In this document: piece by piece, positions 53,701 to 61,254 of the stretch
Numbering within the stretch: the first letter of the stretch is position 1
Layout: each line of letters opens with the position of its first letter
NCBI RefSeq assembly: GCF_039555335.1
Contig: NC_092647.1
Coordinates: 10,940,313 to 11,004,312 of the forward strand
DNA: 64,000 nt
From: Amphiura filiformis
Taxonomy: Eukaryota > Echinodermata > Ophiuroidea > Amphilepidida > Amphiuridae
Direction of reading: 5' to 3'
Position numbers and translations under genes: made by a program
Notes under the pieces: generated by a model
What the model was told of the DNA's origin: nothing
Database searches by the model: none
What the model saw: the letters and a program-made list of their open reading frames with translations, nothing else

Positions 53701-55615
53701 GCAGGAACTACCAATTTAGTTTCAATTTTGATAGTACTTGTTTTGGAGAGGACATCGCTTTTTTTGTTTAACGCAGAATCTACATAATTACAAAAATGGT
53801 CATAATTTTCGCAATACGGGACCAATTTATGCCAAATAACTTGCATTGCATTGTGTATGCTTCATACTTTGTTACCAAAGCAATAGCTACAAAGGAGGCT
53901 TATTGATATTCCTAAGAAATCATTCACAAGACATTCAAAATATGAAGTGGTACTCCAGAAATGTGTTGAAAATGCATGTTATGCAAAAATCTGATATAAA
54001 AAGTTGTCAGAATTTAATGAAAATGCTCCTATAGTCCTCCATAACACCCATCTAATAAAATCACCCACATTATATAATGTTCCAAATTCAGGTAACCAGA
54101 AATGCTGAAGCACCATTTTGAAAAGTGCACACTTAACGTGAAATAGCCCATAAAGAATAACAAAATTAAAATTTGACGGAAATCATACATTAAGGCTTTA
54201 CGGGGAAGAAGGCATTTCATGCAATAGCTGCCTATATACCTATGACATATCGACAGCCTGCTAAGTCATTTTTTGTAATTTTGAGAACAAAGTACAAAAT
54301 ATATGGTTCAAGCATGTATTCAAACATATTTATTCACCAATCTTTGCACAAGAACAAATGAAAATGATAAAAATTAAAGGGAATAATCCAAAATAATTAG
54401 GGTGATTATGTAACTGATGCATGCTTGAACCACATTTTGTTCTTTGTTCTGAAAATTACAAAAAATGACTTGGGCAATTAGCGTAGCAGGCTAACAATAT
54501 GGCACAGGGTTGGATTTAAGTGGTGGGCCTGCACCAGTAGATTTTGGGACTGTTTCTGGCCATGTACAGTATATCAGTCATTTGTTTTTTGAACTTGCTG
54601 GCCACAGCTACCTGTGAATTTAATTCAGTATATCGATAATTATGCAGAGAGACAGCTGATAAGAAAATCTCATTTCAGAATTAATTCGCTTTTCAATCAA
54701 ATTTATCGTTCTAAGCTTGAAATACTTTTTTCAACTTTTATTTTAGTTAATCTTGATGGAAATTTCTACTTTCCAATAACAAAAACCTAAGCTAATTTAT
54801 ACTCAAACGCAGAAAAGGTGGTCATCAAATATACCCGATCAGGTATATTTGACTTCAGAAAAGAAGAGAAGGGCCTATTAACAGGCAAATAACGTCACTT
54901 CTAAAGTTGAATACCCCACCAGGTGCTGTTCCTAGCAAATGCCCCTGTGTAATTTATATTATTATTTTCTAATTTTTTGTCGGTCTGTTCAGTCTTATTC
55001 ATACAGGTGCACTTGCCCCCTCAATTGAATTGAAAATTTAGGAAATCACGTAGGAAAATTGCCGAAAAATGGCTTATGCCTCCCATCAGGTCTAATGCCC
55101 CCCCCCATCATAGTTGGCATCCCCCAGGATAACTCACACTACACCACTCTAATCTTGTGTTGCAATTGCACTTCAAGCAATTCTTTGCTCTTCTCTGGAT
55201 GGCTGTGTATATTCCCGATAGACAAAGCATGTTGTTATTAAAATGCTAGATCACAGGGATATATATCTCCCAAAACGGAGGATGGAATTTACTTGGTTGT
55301 TAGTTGCTAATTTAATTGATCATGTTGATTGAAATAATTTTGCAGTAGAAAACATTGAGAAAACTGGGCCAGTAAATTTGATTGCTGGGCCAGAGCCTTA
55401 CAATCTCACTAAAAACAAATTCCTAAGTCAGACCTTGATGTGGCAGCTATTGATTTTATCTACCCATGCAGGTACACCTGACTAGACTAGTGAATGCATC
55501 AGAACTCCAGCGTATACGTAGGCAATTCATCTCCTATACCAAGCTACATCCTATAGATGATATCAGGAGACTCCCTAACATGTTTGTACAATTCTTCAAC
55601 AACACCATTAAGTGA
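38601..55615 (+). CDS. KTI12: KTI12 homologue, P-loop protein of tRNA wobble-uridine modification, nine exons, complete
   Basis: KTI12 is an ATPase that binds tRNA and works with Elongator in wobble-uridine modification. Exons 38601-38751, 40703-40754, 41262-41314, 42536-42591, 43019-43098, 43987-44146, 47474-47536, 48637-48705 and 55472-55615 give 828 coding bases (275 residues), with matching phases throughout. Visible signatures are MPLVILCGFPCSGKTT with the Walker A motif at residues 8-15, VVILDSLNYIKGFRYELYC (75-93, the switch/Walker B region), RFEAPESRNRWDSPLFTI (138-155) in the C-terminal tRNA-binding domain, APPPNLSTVSQPLSETNFLH, and the terminal RRQFISYTKLHP. The protein is shorter than the human one (about 350 residues as I recall) because the variable middle loop is small. 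The first donor is GTTGGT, weaker than usual, but it is the only one that keeps frame. Confidence 0.95.
38855..40492. repeat. 21-bp minisatellite (~1.6 kb) in KTI12 intron 1
   Basis: Units of mainly 'accaaatacacccaaatgtct' and 'accaaatacaaccaaatgtct' repeat about 75 times, with 'accattaatgcacccaaatg' variants forming a higher-order pattern. Because 21 is a multiple of three, long frames stay open on both strands (for example repeats of KCLPNTP or QMSTKYT). These are by-products of the repeat, not genes. Confidence 0.95.
40703..40754 (+). CDS. KTI12: KTI12 exon 2
   Basis: The acceptor is 'tatgatatag' and the donor 'gtgtgt'. It encodes DSKQEKEVRGSLKSAVI plus two bases of Arg. Confidence 0.92.
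40767..41093. mobile_element. foldback MITE, GGTGGTACTACACCCC family, copy 2
   Basis: It is an inverted-orientation relative of 23855-24205 (over 300 bases, the same internal 'cactgaaatttcagtg' and 'gagaaaaatg' blocks). It starts 12 bases after the KTI12 exon 2 donor. Confidence 0.78.
41150..41215. mobile_element. foldback MITE fragment
   Basis: This is the right end only ('gatcatgtcttccatattgg' to 'caactggaatag'). It ends about 45 bases before KTI12 exon 3. Confidence 0.55.
41262..41314 (+). CDS. KTI12: KTI12 exon 3 (Walker B/switch region)
   Basis: The acceptor is 'ttcattttgcag' and the donor 'gtcagt'. It encodes RLMSRENVVILDSLNYIK plus one base of Gly. Confidence 0.93.
41552..41623 (+). 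tRNA. tRNA-Val(GAC)-like sequence, probably a tRNA-derived SINE head
   Basis: It folds as a full cloverleaf: D arm GCTC..GAGC, T arm TGGGG-TTCAAGT-CCCCA, and anticodon loop CCGACAA with GAC at 41584-41586. A-box (TAGCTCAGTGG) and B-box (GGTTCAAGTCC) are intact, and a T6 pol III stop lies at about 41637-41642. Against a working tRNA: position 33 is C, not T; the closing acceptor pair is A:C; and the top anticodon-stem pair is G:G. Similar flanking sequence on both sides ('gatgcgtaa..cttc') suggests a SINE. A quoted function as a real tRNA is doubtful. Confidence 0.5.
41790..42072. repeat. diverged foldback repeat pair
   Basis: 'ggctattacatttgaaatt', 'ctccctgtggaaga' and 'ctcaaatggaataggcc' outline palindromic repeats related to the foldback family and to 25668-25760. 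They are degraded and non-coding. Confidence 0.5.
42536..42591 (+). CDS. KTI12: KTI12 exon 4
   Basis: The acceptor is 'gtccccctcag' and the donor 'gtgagt'. It encodes GFRYELYCAVKSSQTPHCV, ending in phase 0. Confidence 0.93.
43019..43098 (+). CDS. KTI12: KTI12 exon 5 (variable loop)
   Basis: The acceptor is 'ttgtgtttag' and the donor 'gtaggt'. It encodes IHCATSADQATTWNSQRE followed by EADRYSQE and two bases of Ile. This replaces the much longer linker of vertebrate KTI12. Confidence 0.88.
43987..44146 (+). CDS. KTI12: KTI12 exon 6 (C-terminal domain core)
   Basis: The acceptor is 'tctgttttag' and the donor 'gtaagt'. It encodes LDGLVMRFEAPESRNRWDSP, then LFTILPDDELPCEAICDAIF and HRKAPPPNLSTVS. 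Confidence 0.95.
44180..44666. mobile_element. MITE with AAAGGAGTATTT ends, copy 2
   Basis: It matches 6350-6678 through most of its length but carries ~130 extra bases near 44455-44590. It begins about 33 bases after the exon 6 donor. Confidence 0.65.
45236..45340. repeat. dispersed repeat (AAGTTTTGAGATATTTTCTC family)
   Basis: 'ctcaaaatatcaagag', 'atctcaataaccactaaacc' and 'cttgtttgtactcatttt'-type blocks are shared with 48757-48980, 49150-49340 and 62960-63160. It is non-coding. Confidence 0.6.
45460..46140. repeat. 120-bp tandem repeat, six units
   Basis: Units start 'aaggattccacccacc' at about 45475, 45595, 45715, 45834, 45954 and 46074. Each contains 'agcccgatcggacaaagttt' and 'gacctttgacctcggttgac'. 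After the array comes 'gaagcgcgttatatactatt' and an 'tactattttattagta' hairpin at about 46228-46250, which may be the end of a larger mobile element. Confidence 0.92.
46465..46860. mobile_element. two foldback MITE copies in tandem
   Basis: Copy a spans about 46465-46650 ('attcgagttgaaatccatac' to 'ggatttcaactgtaata') and copy b about 46690-46858 ('aaacaccccatatggaag' to 'gatttcaactggaatag'). They are the same family as 20509-20697. Confidence 0.7.
46872..47283 (-). mobile_element. tRNA-derived SINE, full length
   Basis: The minus-strand head at 47280-47206 resembles a tRNA: A-box 'gttagcgcagcggtaatt' and B-box 'gggttcaagcccc'. The body contains 'gcaggttttctccgggatct' and 'aaaggcgctttataaatcc', and the tail is (ATT)n. 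A CR1/L2-like tail on a tRNA head is typical of metazoan SINEs. Confidence 0.82.
47474..47536 (+). CDS. KTI12: KTI12 exon 7
   Basis: The acceptor is 'cttatatttcag' and the donor 'gtaagt'. It encodes 21 residues, QPLSETNFLHELDKITQEAV plus S, in phase 0 at both ends. Confidence 0.92.
48274..48455. mobile_element. foldback MITE, best-preserved copy (182 bp)
   Basis: 'ggctattgcagttgaaatcc' is inverted exactly by 'ggatttcaactgcaatagcc', with nested inverted 'gacatgaccttaatct' and 'agattaaggtcatgtc' blocks. AATT-like sequence flanks both ends. Confidence 0.82.
48637..48705 (+). CDS. KTI12: KTI12 exon 8
   Basis: The acceptor is 'ttgaattacag' and the donor 'gtaggg'. It encodes ILVNAQKTCVPGDQITIPAA plus TEK, in phase 0 at both ends. 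Confidence 0.91.
48757..49340. repeat. two copies of the AAGTTTTGAGATATTTTCTC dispersed repeat
   Basis: Copies at about 48757-48980 and 49150-49340 are direct repeats sharing 'aatactaggcttgtttgtac', 'caaacatggtcatgaa' and 'gaaacttgtcgtctgcagtt'. They are non-coding and lie in KTI12 intron 8. Confidence 0.75.
49614..49961. mobile_element. foldback MITE (348 bp) flanked by TTAA
   Basis: The ends GGGGGTACTACACCC and GGGTGTAGTACCCC are inverted, and TTAA flanks both (49610-49613, 49962-49965), as in piggyBac or Kolobok-type insertions. Long inner arms ('tatattatagggcaaggac' against 'gtccttgcccctataata') are also inverted. It is related to 23855-24205 and 40767-41093. Confidence 0.78.
50353..50612. 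mobile_element. mariner-type MITE (260 bp) with TA target duplication
   Basis: CCGTAGAATTTCGTCTAGAA is inverted by TTGGAGACGGAATTTTACGG apart from a few mismatches, with TA flanks at 50351-50352 and 50613-50614. It is the same family as 16366-16606. Confidence 0.78.
50765..52140. mobile_element. foldback MITE split by a hAT element
   Basis: The outer ends 'gctattccagtttatatcca' and 'atttcaactggaatagc' are the two termini of one ~180-bp foldback copy. The hAT element at 50809-52002 sits inside it. Confidence 0.85.
50809..52002. mobile_element. non-autonomous hAT element (1194 bp) with exact 8-bp TSD
   Basis: The ends CAGTGGCGTAGCTG and CAGCTACGCCACTG are perfect inverses, and GACACAAC is duplicated at 50801-50808 and 52003-52010. 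The interior has two copies of 'tatttgggccc' and a purine-rich stretch (about 50925-51010) but no transposase. Confidence 0.94.
52464..54149. mobile_element. unclassified 1686-bp transposon, 4-bp TSD, copy 2
   Basis: The ends GGGCTATTTCACGTTAAG and CTTAACGTGAAATAGCCC are inverted; ATAA is duplicated at 52460-52463 and 54150-54153. 'ctggagaggacattttgttt' or close variants recur near 52657, 53021, 53389, 53562 and 53743. It is related to 28434-30102 by ends, length and this motif, though much of the interior differs. No coding region. Confidence 0.85.
54246..54495. mobile_element. foldback element (~250 bp)
   Basis: 'agtcattttttgtaattttg' is inverted by 'aaaattacaaaaaatgactt', with outer 'agcctgct' and 'agcaggct'. 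It is non-coding and directly precedes the 933-bp hAT element. Confidence 0.7.
54505..55437. mobile_element. hAT-type element (933 bp), near-exact 8-bp TSD
   Basis: The ends CAGGGTTGGATTTAAG and CTAAGTCAGACCTTG are inverted. ATATGGCA (54497-54504) and ATGTGGCA (55438-55445) form the target duplication with one mismatch. It is a relative of 12598-13378 ('gggccagtaaatttgattgc' inside). It ends 34 bases before KTI12 exon 9. Confidence 0.82.
55472..55615 (+). CDS. KTI12: KTI12 exon 9 (terminal)
   Basis: The acceptor is 'ctacccatgcag'. It encodes VHLTRLVNASELQRIRRQF, then ISYTKLHPIDDIRRLPNMF, VQFFNNTIK and stop TGA. An ATTAAA, a common poly(A) variant, follows within 40 bases of the stop. Confidence 0.94.
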   Translation, partial: VHLTRLVNASELQRIRRQFISYTKLHPIDDIRRLPNMFVQFFNNTIK

Positions 55616-55668
55616 CAACACCATCTCTAGTGTAATTTTAGTATTTATTAAAGTAAATTTTTTAATAC

Positions 55669-56157
55669 TATACAGTCCACAACTTAAGTTCCCCCCTAAC
55701 ACTTATTATAAGTCAATAAATATTTTACTAAATGTAAAATATGTTTGCCCTATTTGTTTTACACATGTGGACCAATTTATAGCGTCACACATCATTGCGT
55801 TCAGTCACAATGGTTAATTGTGTAAGAAAATAGACCATTTTAAAAGTGGCACCCGAGTCAATAGCAGGTTTTCAGGTTTTCTTTAACAAACACATGAATA
55901 GACCTGGCCTACTGTATTGTTTGAGAGCCGACTCCTATGGACTCAGATGCAACTTTTGACACTGTTTAAAACGGTATCTTTTTTTACATAATGAAACATT
56001 GTGACTGAACGCAATGACGTGTGATGCTATAATTTGGTCCATATGTGTCAAACAAACACGGTTATCCATACCTTTTTACACGTTTGCTTTTTGTCAAATA
56101 TTTTTCGATTTATTATAAAAAGTATTTAGGGGGGAACTTATAAGTTGTGGACCCTAT
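55669..56157. mobile_element. mariner-type foldback element (~475 bp)
   Basis: 'gtccacaacttaagttcccc' is inverted by 'ggggaacttataagttgtgg', with TA near both ends. Long inner arms ('cacaatggttaatt', 'ccattgtgactgaacgcaat') are inverted as well. A partial copy is at 22670-23060. Confidence 0.75.
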
Positions 56158-57318
56158 AGTACTTACATGGTCCGGGTACGCGATGGTGATGAGTGACCGT
56201 GTAGAAGAGGCAAGGTTGCCTCCTCTTCTATACGCTGATGACCAATAGGTCAACCATCATGTTTTCATAACCGTTGATCAGCCAATCAGTATGGTGAGGC
56301 ACAACTATGATATTCAAAAACTAATTCAGAAAAGGCACATGCAGAGCACACTTCAAAATTTTTTGGAAACAAATGCGTTTTCTTGAAACACTGAACACTG
56401 GGGCATTGTAAATAAAAATGGGTTAGCAATCCAAAGTTTGGGTAGGGAATTAAATAAGATTGGGAAGTGACTGCTCTATATAAAAGTAGTAAAGCTATAG
56501 AAGCCGCCATTATACCCTACACCCCCGCCATAAGCATGGAATGCTACCGCGATTTACCTGTGCATCTGCATGATGCTCACACTTTCAAGTACTAACATTT
56601 TCATTTGCTGCATCCACCATTACACCGTTTCCAGCCTGCTATATGCAAATTTTATCAAATGCTGAAAAGGTACTTTATTTGTGCATCTTTAATGTTTTTA
56701 GCACATGTACAAACAACATAAAACTTAATTTGATTAAATACATGAAATTTACCAAGGTCAATCAAAGAATGTAAAGAAAATACTGTTTCATTGAAGAGAA
56801 ATTTGCTCAAAATTACAATCATAACATGTCCAGCTATGTAAGACTTGGAGCTAGTCTATTCAGAACTTGTTGTCAAGCTCACACGATGTACGCGATAAAA
56901 TTGTATATATGCAATAGTTGTCACATAGTCGTGTTGCTGGTGACTCGTTTTAAGCACTCCGGCTACACGATCTCTGCATCCCAGCATCTCAATGGCGGCT
57001 CCCATACGTGCATCAAATTGTGTGATTCGTGGTGGCTTCTTTTTCAGGCTCAGTAGCGTGTGCAAGTTGGCTGATCAGCGTTTCACAGTCGGCCTTGGTT
57101 TGGGTCCTAAGAATGAAAGAGATGAAATGATGAAGCATGTAGCTCACATCTTTCATCATTACATTTTTTTATTTCCTTACACACAGTTTCCCCAAAGCTA
57201 CTGTGTATAGACTATTTTTTATTCCTTATTGCTGTATATTATATGTTCTATGATATTTAAGTTCTGTGCTGCATATTACATGTTTTTATATTTAGAGAAT
57301 AAAGATATTCTTTTTAGC

Positions 57319-57443
57319 CACTGTCATGCATCTATCATCTCATATTACACGGGCGAAGTAAAACAACAAGGTAAAGCTGAATTGTTTAAGCCAAAAATAA
57401 TGATGTTGCCTATGTACTATGAGGCGATAGATGCATGACAGTG
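57319..57443. mobile_element. short TIR element (~125 bp)
   Basis: 'cactgtcatgcatctatc' is inverted by 'gatagatgcatgacagtg'. It is non-coding. Confidence 0.65.
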
Positions 57444-57891
57444 CCTATAACAATACCTTTTCATATTCTCATTCTTAACCCTCTGAGCACTATCTGCCGA
57501 TCTAACATTGCCTCTGATTGGTCAGTTATATGATATGTCATATAACAGGGCTATGATCCAATAAGATTGCAGGAACTTTAAGAATATAGTATACATGAAC
57601 AGTATACGAGTGGATATTCATACGTAGTGGTAGATAAAGTGATTAACACTACACTATTTTTCGTTCACCTGGAACGTCACAACATCGTAATATCCTATGC
57701 TGTCATCTTATCAATTATGCGACGTCAGCAGAAAGAACTGTCCCAATTGTAAACAAGATATCATCACAGCATCTGCTGAAGACGCTGGTCAACCTAGCAA
57801 AAACTTTCCAGGCAAGGAAAAAATAGTGTAGTGTTGAAATTAAACTCTTTAATCATGAATGAACATACATGTACTGTTATACTATAGATAA

Positions 57892-58454
57892 GATATCTTA
57901 CACTTCCCATGATGCATTTCTCCCATTTCAATTTTCTGGGGTCCATTTCACCAAACTTTACGAAGCTTCGTAAGTCTCAAAATCGTTCGTAACTTCCATT
58001 TCACTAAGCTTACTTACAAACGGTATCCTTCATAAGTAATAGGAATTTACTACTCAGGGACCCTTCATAAAAGGGTATTCTAAACTTTACGAACGATTAT
58101 TTGAGTTGCGAAGGGTTAAAAGTTTAGTGAAATGGACCCCTGTACTGTATTTGCTATCTAGTGCAACAGCTGTCAATAGTGACGGAATGTACCTCAATGA
58201 ACAGAGCACATCCAGATCTTGCCAAATCTGTTTGTTTAGCCAGTCTATTCTCAAAATGAAAAGACTACCCCTAACAGTTTCCCATTGCACCTGGGTAGGG
58301 TGAGGCAAAGCGCTCACGATTATGAGTCCAAGCTGTAACCACTGAGCCACCATGTCCTCATAAGAAAGGGAGCCTGTACAAAGTAATAAAGTGTCATTTG
58401 CTATAATGAAGTGATTCATCATGTTGCAAAGGATTCTGGGAAGGGTAAGATATC
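57892..58454. mobile_element. MITE with GATATCTTACACTTCCCA ends, occupied copy
   Basis: 'gatatcttacacttcccatg' and 'gggaagggtaagatatc' are the inverted ends. It is homologous to 22303-22588 but carries the 201-bp insert at 57939-58139. Confidence 0.7.
57939..58139. mobile_element. Harbinger-like MITE (201 bp), CTG target duplication
   Basis: The ends GGGTCCATTTCACC and GTGAAATGGACCC are inverted, and CTG flanks both (57936-57938, 58140-58142). The homologous host copy at 22303-22588 has a single CTG and no insert, giving a natural empty site. A 3-bp CWG duplication fits PIF/Harbinger. Confidence 0.82.
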
Positions 58455-58685
58455 TTTGCTGGCACCATACTGTGGTAATTTGTGGTATTAACTGAGGTTA
58501 GAGTTAACACACCCCTACTCTTTACAATTATGTAAACATCTGATTTTCCATGGCGAACTTCTGATTTTTCGCTGATTAAAAAAAAAAAATCTTGTCTATC
58601 GAAGTACTGATATAGTATGTTTACTATGTCGGCATGTGATTTGAAGTATACTGGAGATTGGAAATTGGACATTCGTTATTAGGCA

Positions 58686-58828
58686 GAATTTTGCTCTAAA
58701 AACAATTTTTTCGCATCAATCACGTCACATGGATTAATTTGACACCTTTGAATGTTCAAAAATGGTGTCAAATTACTCCAAGACACGTGATTGATGCAGA
58801 AAAATGGTTTTTAAAACGAAATTTGGCC
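58686..58828. mobile_element. hairpin element (~140 bp)
   Basis: 'gcatcaatcacgt' and 'acgtgattgatgc', with 'aatttgacacc' and 'ggtgtcaaatt' inside, form a long imperfect stem with a short loop. It is non-coding. Confidence 0.68.
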
Positions 58829-58984
58829 AACTTCACCATGCTAGTACATCAATTTAATCTTATATTTGAATAATAAAATTTTTTAAAGGAAAGGAAACCT
58901 CGGGTATAGGGTTGTTTTATTATGTTGTGTGTCTTGTTTTGGGCTATTCCAGTTGAAATCCTTTCACCCCTTATGGAAGACATA

Positions 58985-59975
58985 GGGGGTGTCATGAATG
59001 AGTCATGGTAGATCAAGTGGTGTCAAGGAGTAACAGGGTTGGTCAAGGGGTGTCATTTGGTCAATGATTGTTGGGTGGGTCAAGTGGTGCCAGGTACATA
59101 AAGGGGTGTCAGTATGGGGCAAGGGGTGTCAGGGTGGGTCAAGGTGTATCAGGGTGGGTCAAGGTGTATCAGGGTGGGTCAAGGTGTATCAGGGTGGGTC
59201 AAGGTGTATCCAGAGATGCCGGACATCAGGAAATTTCCTGATTTCAGGAAATTTTGCTCAGATGTTTATATGCAAAAGTATACACAAAAGTAAATTTTCA
59301 GGAAATTTTCGACTGTTTCAGAAAATTTTGTCATCAACCACTGGCATCTCTGTGTATCAAGGAGTGGGTCAAGGGTGTCTGGGTGTGTCAAGTTGTGTCA
59401 TGGTGGATCACAGAGTGTCCGGGTGGGTAGAGGGGTGTCCGCATGGTCGGTCAATGGAGTCGCAGTAAAGGAGTGTTCAGGGGTCAAAAGGTATGCAGTT
59501 GATTGTGGGGTGTCCGGTTGGGTCATGTGGTGTTAAAGTGGGTCAAGTGGCTTGGTCAAGTGACGTCAGGGTGGTTCAAGGGGTGCGAAGGTGTGTCGGG
59601 ATTGTCCAAGAGCTGTAAGGGTGGGTCATGGGATGTCAGGGTTGATCAAAGGGGTGTCATGGAGTGTCAGGTGGGACAAGTGGTGTCAGGGAGGGTCAAG
59701 TGGTGTCAGGCCCGGGTGTCAGGTTAGGTCAACTGGTGTCAGGGGATGTCACAGTGGGTTGTGGGGTGTAAGGGTGGGTCAAATGGTGTTAGGATGGGTG
59801 TCTGGGTGGGTTAGTGGGTGTCAGGGTGGGTCAAGTGGTGTCATGGTGGATCACAGGTGTCGGGGTGGGTGAGAGGGTGTCATATTGGGTCAAGGGGTGT
59901 TGGGGTAGGTAAAGGTGGGTCAAGGAGTTTCAGTGTACATCAAGTGGTGTCAGAATGAGTCAAGTGGTGTCAATT
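58985..59975 (+). repeat. G-rich minisatellite (about 18-20 bp unit)
   Basis: Irregular repeats of 'ggtgtcagggtgggtcaag' fill almost 1 kb with G strongly on the + strand and little C. Four near-identical units occur at about 59130-59210. The array is interrupted by a ~140-bp insertion. Confidence 0.9.
59212..59351. mobile_element. MITE inserted in the G-rich minisatellite (~140 bp)
   Basis: AGAGATGCCGG and CTGGCATCTCT are inverted ends, and GTGTATC occurs next to both, suggesting a 7-8 bp target duplication. 'caggaaatttcctg' and 'caggaaatttt' fill the interior. Confidence 0.7.
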
Positions 59976-60359
59976 TTGAGGACTAATGTTCAAGAAAGGG
60001 GGTCACATGTTCCATTGGGGTTGTATGGATTTCATCTGGTAAGGATATGTAAGGATATTTGTTGCAGATTCTAAATCATACTTTCTAGGAAATAAATAAA
60101 AATACATAAATGAATACACATTATGCACAACGTCCATTCAATGTTGTCCATTTATTAAGTGCCGTACTCAATACGCATAGCCATAACACAATAATCAAAT
60201 TCTCTTTCATACACAAATACATCAGATATTTGATTCATTACAAAATATCCGGCTAAACTCATTTACTTTTCAGACGTTCGCTGTTTAGTACCAAATTAAC
60301 GTAATTATTAAATACAAACCTTTCTTTCAAACATTACAATCATATACATTACTCTAAAG

Positions 60360-60438
60360 CAGGGCCGGATTTACCTTTTTGGGGCCCCCAAAATTTCGGG
60401 GCCGGGGCCCATCTGGCCCTATGGTAAATCCGGCCCTG
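60360..60438. mobile_element. 79-bp hAT MITE with exact 8-bp TSD
   Basis: CAGGGCCGGATTTACC is inverted by GGTAAATCCGGCCCTG, and CTCTAAAG is duplicated at 60352-60359 and 60439-60446. Only 47 bases separate the terminal repeats. It is exceptionally small. Confidence 0.93.
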
Positions 60439-60508
60439 CTCTAAAGAGAAGCGGTACAAGTTCACAAACCTTATAAAGTACCGTTCTTTTATACTTTTTT
60501 CCACGGTT

Positions 60509-60705
60509 GTTTCATGCAGTGGCGTAACTACCAGAGATTTTCATTTGGGGGCGGGGGAAAACATAATAAATGAGGGGAGGCATCGTTCATGCTCCTTGGA
60601 TTTGTAAGCAGCGTCAACATCCTTGTCGCACTGGGGATACGGGGGCTCTGAGGAGTTTTGGGATCTGCTTGGAATGTGTCCCCAGAACAGTGGCGTAGTT
60701 TGTTT
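60509..60705. repeat. two hAT terminus fragments (CAGTGGCGTA)
   Basis: 'cagtggcgtaactacc' at about 60519 and 'cagtggcgtagttt' at about 60690 are single left-type termini without partners. They are likely truncated copies of the family at 5347 and 50809. Confidence 0.5.
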
Positions 60706-61132
60706 GTTTTTGACATAGGGGATGGGGTTGGAAAGTTTTTCTTGAAGTATAGTGAATCCAGCACCTGTTGGCGACAAAAGAACTTTATATGGTTTTTTTT
60801 TTTAAATAAATACGCGCAAAATATTTTGGCATGTTGAAGCTAAAAGGTGACATATGGTACATGTACAAAAGTGGAATAAATGTGTGTGAAGCGCGCAGAA
60901 ATTGTGTCTTTTAGGTTAAAATTAAGCCACTGGTTTTATGGCATGTAAAACTAGAGTCATTTTTAGTAATGGTGAACACTGATGGCGCTATTTATCTTAA
61001 ATCTGCATCTTTACAAGGAGTAGAAACTTGTATAATGGTATTAGAAATAAAAATTCCTTTAAAAGGAATAGGGCGGGCAAATGAAAAACTGTCAAGAGAA
61101 ATGAAAGAATAAGTAAGTTTTCACAATTAAAA

Positions 61133-61254
61133 ACAGGGAAAATATGACACAACATCGATTTCCAATGGGGGAAAAACACAAAACGTATAAACAAAGTTAA
61201 AAGAGTTTTTAACTTTATACGTTTATACGTTGGAGGTTGTGTCATATTTTCCCT
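61133..61254. mobile_element. hairpin TIR element (122 bp)
   Basis: CAGGGAAAATATGACACAAC is exactly inverted by GTTGTGTCATATTTTCCCTG. 'acgtataaac' and 'gtttatacgt' are inverted inside. No clear target duplication. Confidence 0.75.

Noticed and set aside
59064-59872. Gly/Val-rich open frames
   Set aside because: They come from the G-rich minisatellite and from an inserted MITE.
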